DNA from: an uncultured Muribaculaceae bacterium | Lineage (GTDB): Bacteria > Bacteroidota > Bacteroidia > Bacteroidales > Muribaculaceae | Assembly (NCBI GenBank): GCA_910583795.1 | Contig: CAJTZQ010000067.1 | Span: 1-21,053 of the forward strand | Direction of reading: 5' to 3' | DNA length: 21,053 bases | Part shown: piece after piece, positions 15,978-21,053 of the stretch | Layout of the letters: every line of letters starts with the position of its first letter | Numbering within the stretch: the stretch's first letter is position 1 | Notes under the pieces: model-generated | What the model was told of the DNA's origin: nothing | The model's input: the letters and a program-made list of their open reading frames with translations, nothing else | The model's database searches: none | Position numbers and translations under genes: made by a program

Positions 15978-16309
15978 GTTCTATCGTGTATCATAAATTT
16001 TTTAACATCCGCCAATTTGAAAAGCATTCTTGGATTTGTAATGCCCAGCTTAACAAATTATATCTTACGGATTATTTTGCGATTTCATGCAACCAGACTT
16101 TTGCAAAAAATGCAACAATTTGACGTTTATGCAAATTTACAAATAATAAATGAGATTACAATCCAATACAACTCAATAAATAGTAGTTTCAAAAATAACG
16201 AACCTTCTACCCTTTTTATTTTTATCATTTATTTCCCCAGCAAGACCATGCCACCCACCCTACTTTAATAAGAATAAGCACCACGACAGTAATCAGAAAG
16301 ATTCTATGT
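15978..16309. other. AT-rich control region upstream of the DUF3791-DUF3990 cassette
   Basis: A gap of 332 bases with no credible gene. It holds a good minus-strand promoter match (16132-16162) and four copies of TGCAA within 47 bases just downstream of it. I see no terminator for the HAD gene that ends at 16310. Confidence 0.55.
16132..16162 (-). promoter_or_regulatory. Candidate promoter of the DUF3791-DUF3990-DUF3791 cassette
   Basis: On the minus strand ATTG (16159-16162), 19 bases, then TAAATTTG (16132-16139). The downstream box is exact and the upstream box has one mismatch. The predicted start near 16125 leaves a leader of almost 150 bases. Confidence 0.5.
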
Positions 16310-16807
16310 CTATACAAAAAACTCCGCATTTCTATTCTCAATTTGCCTCAACAGTATTTCAATCGCCTTGTCAGCCGCCAATTCATCAAGTCCGCAAAAT
16401 GGATCCACAACTACCAATTTATCAATCTGAGAAGAATTGAAGTTTTCCGCACTTAAATCATCAATAATTACATAATTGCAATCTATTTTACATTCTTTCA
16501 GCCACTGTTCAATCTCATCCCCTCTATGAAAGCTGACATTAGGAGTTGTGTCAATAAGAAATCCCGGCATATTTCTATCCTTCCACATTTCAAGCAGTTC
16601 ATCATACCCGTCAGTATATTTCCAGTCAGAGGTCACAACGATGTAAGCTTTGGTAATATCAACGATCCTTTTCAGTTGTGATATACAAATAGGATCGAAC
16701 ACCGGACGACCGTTTTCATCACATTCCGGCAATCCGGCACTAACAAGATACATGTCATAACAGGCTGTATCCATCACCCCATCAAAATCAAGAAATATGA
16801 CATTCAC
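16310..16807 (-). CDS. HAD-like hydrolase (HAD of Swiss Army Knife RNA-repair type)
   Basis: A 165-residue HAD-superfamily protein, probably a phosphatase. Motif I is FLDFDGVMD (Asp7 nucleophile, Asp9 acid/base), motif II is VVTSDWK (Thr59/Ser60, followed by Asp-Trp-Lys), and motif IV is IIDDLS (Asp116, Asp117). The compact form with TSDWK is typical of the small HAD proteins described with Swiss Army Knife RNA-repair proteins, which suggests a nucleic-acid or nucleotide phosphate as substrate; that is by family resemblance only. All catalytic residues are present. It has no signal peptide. Its start lies 15 bases after the end of the ADP-ribosylglycohydrolase remnant, on the same strand. Confidence 0.8.
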   Translation of the reverse strand: MNVIFLDFDGVMDTACYDMYLVSAGLPECDENGRPVFDPICISQLKRIVDITKAYIVVTSDWKYTDGYDELLEMWKDRNMPGFLIDTTPNVSFHRGDEIEQWLKECKIDCNYVIIDDLSAENFNSSQIDKLVVVDPFCGLDELAADKAIEILLRQIENRNAEFFV

Positions 16808-16822
16808 AACAAATATATTTTC

Positions 16823-16933
16823 TTACGCAGACACTTTCCACATCGCCTCTATACTCAGAAGAGCATCACCTATCGCCTGTCCATACAGGCAACCAAGCAT
16901 CCTGTCCCGGATTATTTCTTCTGACAGATTCAT
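16823..16933 (-). pseudogene. N-terminal fragment of an ADP-ribosylglycohydrolase
   Basis: A 36-codon frame reads MNLSEEIIRDR, then MLGCLYGQAIGDAL, then an unrelated tail and stop. RMLGCLYGQAIGDAL is the hallmark start of ADP-ribosylglycohydrolases (DraG/ARH family), where the usual continuation is G-x-x-x-E. Homology breaks right after GDAL, 13 codons before the stop, and the HAD gene begins at once, so the other roughly 250 residues are deleted. The metal-binding and catalytic residues are gone and the fragment cannot act as a hydrolase. It could still be translated as a short leader peptide upstream of the HAD gene. Confidence 0.7.
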
Positions 16934-16987
16934 ATTAATTAAAATTTTATACAAAACCTCTAAAATATAACATACTTGATATTAGTA

Positions 16988-17023
16988 ACGGGAAAACCTG
17001 TTTGACCGGGAAAAGCTGTCTTG
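16988..17023. repeat. Short imperfect tandem duplication
   Basis: ACGGGAAAACCTGTTTG (16988-17004) is followed immediately by ACCGGGAAAAGCTGTCTTG (17005-17023), differing by two single-base gaps and one substitution. A small hairpin (GTCTTG/CAAGAC, 17018-17033) overlaps the second copy. The function is unknown. Confidence 0.45.
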
Positions 17024-17053
17024 AGATCAAGACTGAGACAATCGAAGATTAGA

Positions 17054-17637
17054 TCATGATTCATATTCTATCCGCATATTATATAATTCCTCATCAGTCA
17101 CTTCCGGATAACCATATTTTTCAATCAACTCCACTTCTGATATTTCTTTATCGAAATCATCTCCCATCATAAGAACCAATATTCTTTTTATCTTATCAAG
17201 AAGCTCTTTTTGTGAAGACAGTATACTTCTTGAAATATAACTATAGGTTTCACCGACACTGTGACAACACTCCACCATATTATAGAAAGGATCATTTATA
17301 CGGCAAAGGGAAACATATATAAACAGGAGGTAACTAAAGAAATGCCCAACAGAATAACCGGAATCGTAATTTAAGTTCTCTTCTTCAGAAAAATCAAAAA
17401 ATGTTTGTCTTCCGACATCTTGCCTATTAATCCCCTTCCTCTCGGGTGCCAACACCTACCATAAGCTCTTAATGCTGAATCAAGTCGCTCTTTCAATAGA
17501 TTATGGTAGTCATTATCCTTTATACGTTCAATTTGGACATGACCATGAAATTGAATGTTCGCTAAACATTCAATATAATCGATAACTAAATCGACATTCC
17601 ACACCCTACTAAATTTCTCTCTCAAAGAATTATCCAT
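17054..17637 (-). pseudogene. Hypothetical protein, apparently frameshifted
   Basis: Two overlapping frames look like halves of one protein of about 193 residues. The first half starts at the ATG at 17637 (DNSLREKFSRVWNVDLVIDY) and makes sense up to SALRAYGR; it then turns into a basic tail ending in FLKKRT at 17371. The second half makes sense from LAPERKGINRQDVGRQTFFD (GTG at 17455) to EEELYNMRIEYES-like acidic text at 17054, and has a stop just before that GTG. Restoring one base near 17456-17460, for example a G in GGTAGG, would join them as RAYGRVLAPERKG. I do not recognise the family. There is no signal peptide. The second half has a hydrophobic stretch SVGHFFSYLLFIYVSL. It could also be read as two short overlapping genes, which I think less likely. 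Confidence 0.6.
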
Positions 17638-17706
17638 AATTTTTATTTAATTATTCGATTGCAATAGAATTATAGTCACAATTTTACCATTCTCATACGC
17701 TATCGC

Positions 17707-17916
17707 TTAGTCATCAATATCTTCAAAAGTTGGAGTCACAATATATGTGTGGATTTCCCTCGTACCTAATTCTGATTTATCATCGATATTATGGACTTCA
17801 ACCTTACCTTTCGGACCCGGCGTTAGAATTTCATATCCGCTTCGCCTCATATCCCTTTCTGTACTTATCGGATGTATGAGATAGCACCAATCCATATTTA
17901 CTTTCATATTTTTCAT
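17707..17916 (-). CDS. Small hypothetical protein coupled to the SanA-like gene
   Basis: A 69-residue protein I do not recognise. It has no signal peptide or membrane span and is rich in charged residues (SGYEILTPGPKGKVEVHNID, ending in FEDIDD). Its ATG overlaps the stop of the SanA-like gene as ATGA (17913-17916), so it is very probably translated together with it. Other Met codons at positions 4 and 8 are possible starts but would lose the overlap. Its function is unknown; linkage suggests a role with the SanA-like protein. Confidence 0.6.
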   Translation of the reverse strand: MKNMKVNMDWCYLIHPISTERDMRRSGYEILTPGPKGKVEVHNIDDKSELGTREIHTYIVTPTFEDIDD

Positions 17917-19184
17917 TTCACCGATGGTAAATTGGGAAATTGATTGATTATATTTTCAAACTCCGGAAGACGATATTTGAGAGAATCATTGAAGTAAATA
18001 GTAAGCGAAATTTCACATTCACGGTCTCTAATATCTTTCTTCAAAAGCCATTTACGTATATAACGATCGGTTTTTTTATAGCGATCCCACCAAGGATCTT
18101 CTGAATCAAAATGGGTTATATGTCCCTCAGTTATCCACATATCTGGAGATACTTTATGAGTGGTATACTCCCCCATATTGGTTAAAAAGTCCTTTTCAAC
18201 TTTTTTTAAAGTATCTGCATAATTAGGATAATCATCAAGCAATATATCGTAAAACATTGCCGATGTGGATACGATCAATGTAGTGTCGGAATTGTAGAAC
18301 TCATTGTAGTGGGCTCCCATTTCGTTCTCTCCTGTTTGGTTAATTCCGATTCCTTTAGGAAGTTTGACATAATAGCCATGTCTCGTATTATAATATGACA
18401 AGTTACCGTTCAAATCAGGAGTGTCAGATGAAATAATTTTAAGAAACCCATATTGACTATCTGAATTTGAACAAAATGTCCAATGACCAGGCACCTTATA
18501 CATTGGTTCATAATACCACTCCTCGAAATGATTTGGAGCGACTTCGCAAACTTTTTCTTTAAATATAGGCTTTTCGCCAAACAATAAGTCAATACACAAT
18601 TTCACCCTTGCCGGAAATTCCCTAAGTATATTCTTAATCCGATTGCGCAAGATATGTGAATGGGGTGCATTATATCCAATGGCTTTCAATCCACATTTAT
18701 CTGCCTGAGCAATGGCTCGCTCATTATGATACTTTTGGGATATAACTATTACAGAGTCAATTTTATATATCTCCTTTGCCTTCACTATTGATCTAAGAGT
18801 ACGAGTGCCATCATAATCTCTTATAATGGAATTGAATGGCACACCGTGCGAAATGAGCGAATCAGTCATGGCACGAGGTTCATCATAACCATTCTCTTCC
18901 GTATAATTCCCACCACTGACTATTATTTGTTGAATTTTGCCTGCATTGTATAATTCTATCGCTGATTTTATACGATTCTCAAAATAATAATTCCGCGCAC
19001 CCAATGCTGTGTATGGTGATGTTCCAAGAATAAGTCCATATACATGAGCTGGGACATCCTCAACATTATCATAAGTACGTCCGGATGCATTGAAACTGAC
19101 AGATGCATAAATACCCGGCAATAACAAGACACCAATTGTCAGGCAGATAAATATGACCTTAACTATTTTTCTTTTGACTCTCAT
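17913..19184 (-). CDS. SanA/YdcF-like (DUF218) membrane protein with long C-terminal extension
   Basis: A 423-residue protein with an N-terminal membrane anchor (about residues 8-28, KVIFICLTIGVLLLPGIYAS) after a basic start. Residues about 45-225 closely match E. coli SanA: VPAHVYGLILGTSPYTALGA, YFENRIKSAIELYNAGK, IIVSGGNY, DEPRAM, GTRTLRSIVKAKEIY, VISQKYHNERA. SanA is an inner-membrane protein that limits vancomycin entry and affects the envelope at high temperature. E. coli SanA ends at about 239 residues; here about 195 more follow. They contain a WYYEPMYKVPGHW stretch, several aromatic residues and no second membrane span, so this part should lie in the periplasm. I do not recognise it. 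It follows the TPR gene by 52 bases and overlaps the next gene by ATGA. Confidence 0.8.
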   Translation of the reverse strand: MRVKRKIVKVIFICLTIGVLLLPGIYASVSFNASGRTYDNVEDVPAHVYGLILGTSPYTALGARNYYFENRIKSAIELYNAGKIQQIIVSGGNYTEENGYDEPRAMTDSLISHGVPFNSIIRDYDGTRTLRSIVKAKEIYKIDSVIVISQKYHNERAIAQADKCGLKAIGYNAPHSHILRNRIKNILREFPARVKLCIDLLFGEKPIFKEKVCEVAPNHFEEWYYEPMYKVPGHWTFCSNSDSQYGFLKIISSDTPDLNGNLSYYNTRHGYYVKLPKGIGINQTGENEMGAHYNEFYNSDTTLIVSTSAMFYDILLDDYPNYADTLKKVEKDFLTNMGEYTTHKVSPDMWITEGHITHFDSEDPWWDRYKKTDRYIRKWLLKKDIRDRECEISLTIYFNDSLKYRLPEFENIINQFPNLPSVK

Positions 19185-19236
19185 TGTTTATTCTTATCAA
19201 AATAAGATATCACAATTTAAATTTTATCGACGATTT

Positions 19237-19983
19237 CTAATTTTTGCTTAGTAGTTGATCAAGATGCTCTTGGAGATAAAGATGACCCGGGATTTTATTT
19301 AACCCCTCTTTTAGTAATGTGATTGCCTCTGACCTTTTCCCCATTTCTTCAAGAATTGTTGCCTTACCTGAATATGCACAGTAGTCCGGGGCTTCTCTCA
19401 ACTGTTTTTCAAAACAAGCTAATGCCTCCTCCTTTCTGTTCCATTCATATAGTAAAATCCCTTTCATTGAATCAGTATGGCTCCATTCACCTCTTCTTGT
19501 TTCAATCGCTGCCAACACTTCATCATGTTGCGATTTATCGAAATGCCGGATATTAAAGGCTATATAAGGATAATCCCACAACATAGCCTGAGTCAACGCA
19601 TCTTCAACGAAACCGATACTGTCACCGAGATTCAGACGTGTATATTTGCTTAAAGTATATATGGAAGGATTCTCCTTATTCAGCGATTTGGCATGATTGA
19701 TATCTTTAAGCGCTTCCGCATACATACCTTTTGCGAAATAAACCCTGGCACGATCTTTCCAGGAAGTTGCAAATTGTGGCTCATTCTCAATCTCGGCATT
19801 GGCTTCTTCCAAGGTCATACCAACATCTTCAATCTCCATCCAAAGTTTACCTCTGCCATCTCCTTTATCTCCATTGGTAAAATCATCTCCAACAGCATAA
19901 ACCGGCATACTGCTCACTGTAACTAACAATGCAGCAATCACCGGACTCAGATTAAATATTCTCCCAACAATCAATTTTCTCAT
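19237..19983 (-). CDS. Exported TPR-repeat protein
   Basis: A 248-residue protein with a clear signal peptide (basic MRKLIVGR, hydrophobic core, likely cut after VYA at residue 30). The mature part holds several tetratricopeptide-type helix pairs: ATSWKDRARVYFAKGMYAEALKDINHAKSLNKENP around 75-105, ILLYEWNRKEEALACFEKQLREAPDY around 180-205 and ATILEEMGKRSEAITLLKEGLNKIPG around 208-235. There is no lipobox Cys after the signal, so it is probably soluble in the periplasm. TPR proteins bind partner proteins. Being the first gene of a unit with the SanA-like gene, it may scaffold an envelope complex with it; that is inference. Confidence 0.82.
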   Translation of the reverse strand: MRKLIVGRIFNLSPVIAALLVTVSSMPVYAVGDDFTNGDKGDGRGKLWMEIEDVGMTLEEANAEIENEPQFATSWKDRARVYFAKGMYAEALKDINHAKSLNKENPSIYTLSKYTRLNLGDSIGFVEDALTQAMLWDYPYIAFNIRHFDKSQHDEVLAAIETRRGEWSHTDSMKGILLYEWNRKEEALACFEKQLREAPDYCAYSGKATILEEMGKRSEAITLLKEGLNKIPGHLYLQEHLDQLLSKN

Positions 19984-20022
19984 GATGTTATATCTTTTTA
20001 TCTAAATATACCACTCCCCCCT

Positions 20023-20030
20023 CAAAGGTA
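20023..20030 (-). promoter_or_regulatory. Candidate promoter box of the TPR-SanA unit
   Basis: On the minus strand TACCTTTG matches TAnnTTTG exactly, about 40 bases before the TPR start. No TTTG is seen at the usual upstream distance. Confidence 0.4.
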
Positions 20031-20070
20031 AACGGAAATCTTTAAATTTTTACGAAATTTTTTCAAGAAA

Positions 20071-20111
20071 AAGACCGGAGATCCAACATCTCATATTAAA
20101 TCCCCGGTCTT
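20071..20111 (-). terminator. Possible terminator of the 20319-21053 genes
   Basis: Stem AAGACCGG (20071-20078) / CCGGTCTT (20104-20111), extended by GAT/ATC after one mismatch. On the minus strand it is followed by TTTCTTG, a weak T-tract. It lies about 200 bases after the stop at 20319. Confidence 0.4.
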
Positions 20112-20318
20112 AATCCTAATGAAACCACAAATCTCCGAATCCCCAATCAAACTAATCCTCCCGGCTATAATCCATTTTGAAAAGTTCAGATACCCTAAAG
20201 ATACTTATATCATTATCTATTCACATTTTCTGCGTAATAATGACAAGAATAATTTTTTACTGCTATAATATCCAGAGAAAATAAAATGGCTAACGCAAAT
20301 AGCAATTTAGTTATATCA

Positions 20319-20624
20319 TTAGAATGGACATCTTTTACCAAACAAATCATATAATGATCTCAATACTGTTTTATCAGAAATTATTGGATTCTCAAATTGA
20401 CAATCTCGGATAATTCCTTCTTCGTTTACTACCAGGCCATTAGGAGCGAATCTCGTGATACCCATTTTTAATCCAAACTTATAATACGTAAGTTTTTCAG
20501 TATCAATAATTACTTTACCGACTGGGCACTGACTCCTATAAATAGAAATCAATTCTTCAAGTCTGATCAAAGTTTTATCATTTGCCACCCCTCTTACTCC
20601 GTATGTTTTTTCAATTTTAATCAT
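20319..20624 (-). CDS. Hypothetical protein
   Basis: A 101-residue protein that I do not recognise. It has no signal peptide or membrane segment. The middle reads like alternating strands (GKVIIDTEKLTYYKFGLKMGITRFAPNGLVVNEEGIIRD) and the last third looks helical (DKTVLRSLYDLF), which would fit a small alpha/beta protein. Its ATG overlaps the upstream stop as ATGA (20621-20624), so the two genes are translationally coupled. Small coupled genes in an AT-rich island are often immunity or antitoxin genes, but nothing in the sequence proves that here. Confidence 0.65.
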   Translation of the reverse strand: MIKIEKTYGVRGVANDKTLIRLEELISIYRSQCPVGKVIIDTEKLTYYKFGLKMGITRFAPNGLVVNEEGIIRDCQFENPIISDKTVLRSLYDLFGKRCPF

Positions 20625-21053
20625 GAGAATTTTGGATAGATTAAATTAAACAACTGTATGTTGTCGGGTTCTTCAGGAGGGAAATCTCCTTTATATTCAA
20701 TTGTCTTTGAAAAGAATGAACACTTCAGATTCGATCCGAAACGATATACAATATTACCATACTCCCGATAGAAATTAACTATTATGAAACCATACACATT
20801 CTCTAATTCTGGAGTAATTGATTTTCCAAAGTCAATTCTATCTTTGTAGATTGTAATCACATTTTTAGATGTCCCTGATAAGATAAGACCATTTTCTATA
20901 GCACCTGAAATGGCCATACATGCAGTCTTAGAAATATGACGGACACCCGGATCCATCACAATTTTGATTTCATTTAAATTTACATTCATTATTTTATTAT
21001 TAAGTAATTCAGAAAAATAAATGAACATATCAGGCTCTTTTGGAAAAATTGAT
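20621..21053 (-). CDS. Hypothetical protein, open to the right edge (possibly two repeats in one frame)
   Basis: The frame ends at 20621 and has no stop up to the window edge. Possible starts are ATGs at 21028 and 20989; the second, with an A-rich leader (AATAATAAAATAATG), gives a 122-residue protein beginning MNVNLNEIKIVMDPGVRHIS. The codons before it, SIFPKEPDMFIYFSELLNN, resemble the C-terminal DFPPEEPDNIQLFNLIYPKF of the same frame. This suggests either an upstream paralogue fused in frame or a protein with two tandem copies of the domain. I do not recognise the family. It overlaps the next gene by ATGA. The frame itself is sound; the true 5' end lies outside the window or at 20989. Confidence 0.6.
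   Translation of the reverse strand, partial: SIFPKEPDMFIYFSELLNNKIMNVNLNEIKIVMDPGVRHISKTACMAISGAIENGLILSGTSKNVITIYKDRIDFGKSITPELENVYGFIIVNFYREYGNIVYRFGSNLKCSFFSKTIEYKGDFPPEEPDNIQLFNLIYPKFS

Larger units (their letters stand above)
19984..20318. other. AT-rich intergenic region with terminator-like hairpin
   Basis: 335 bases with no credible gene. It contains a promoter box for the TPR gene (20023-20030) and a hairpin (20071-20111). I see nothing between 20112 and 20318; a 22-codon plus-strand frame at 20285 has no support. Confidence 0.5.

Noticed and set aside
17371..17455. Programmed ribosomal frameshift joining the two halves at 17371-17637
   Set aside because: No slippery heptamer or downstream structure is evident near 17456-17460; a simple deletion explains it better.
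16310..17637. Functional toxin-immunity pair formed by the HAD gene and the split gene
   Set aside because: There is no toxin domain in either, and the larger partner appears frameshifted; proximity alone is not enough.

Overview
The window looks like chromosomal DNA of a Bacteroidales bacterium. The grounds are: a one-chain pyruvate:ferredoxin oxidoreductase of an anaerobe; several exact matches to the Bacteroidetes promoter form (TTTG, 19-20 bases, TAnnTTTG); weak A-rich leaders in place of strong Shine-Dalgarno sites; and DUF3791/DUF3990-type genes, common in gut Bacteroidales. I lean towards Muribaculaceae or a close relative, but the sequence alone does not settle the family.

Layout. 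1-2100 is a mobile scar: a broken MobV-type plasmid mobilisation gene (5' end missing, amber stop inside), then a facing pair of REP-like hairpins and a REP-associated HUH transposase (RAYT) with an extra C-terminal domain. 2150-15043 is mostly housekeeping: an aquaporin, nifJ, a DbpA-type RNA helicase, ispD-recG, a tetR-fabH-fabG fatty-acid cluster, an initiator tRNA and an RluA-family pseudouridine synthase. Between fabH and fabG lie two adjacent in-phase 7-bp repeat arrays. 15044-21053 is more AT-rich and accessory, all on the minus strand, in tightly overlapping clusters: a DUF3791-DUF3990-DUF3791 cassette with a PARP-like signature in the middle gene, a HAD phosphatase-like gene beside a 36-codon ADP-ribosylglycohydrolase remnant, a frameshifted gene, a TPR gene followed by a SanA-like gene with a long unknown C-terminal extension and a small partner, and two linked hypothetical genes running off the right edge.

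How the parts work together. ispD and recG are 7 bases apart and probably share a transcript. The TetR regulator probably controls itself and the fabH/fabG pair. The three DUF genes are joined by ATGA stop-start overlaps, so their products should be made in fixed ratio, as in a toxin-antitoxin or effector-partner set. With the adjacent ADP-ribosylglycohydrolase fragment, the accessory block may once have held an ADP-ribose-based system. That is inference and is the main candidate for something undescribed here.

Promoter, terminator and repeat calls were made by eye. Protein family names rest on motifs recognised from memory, with no database search.
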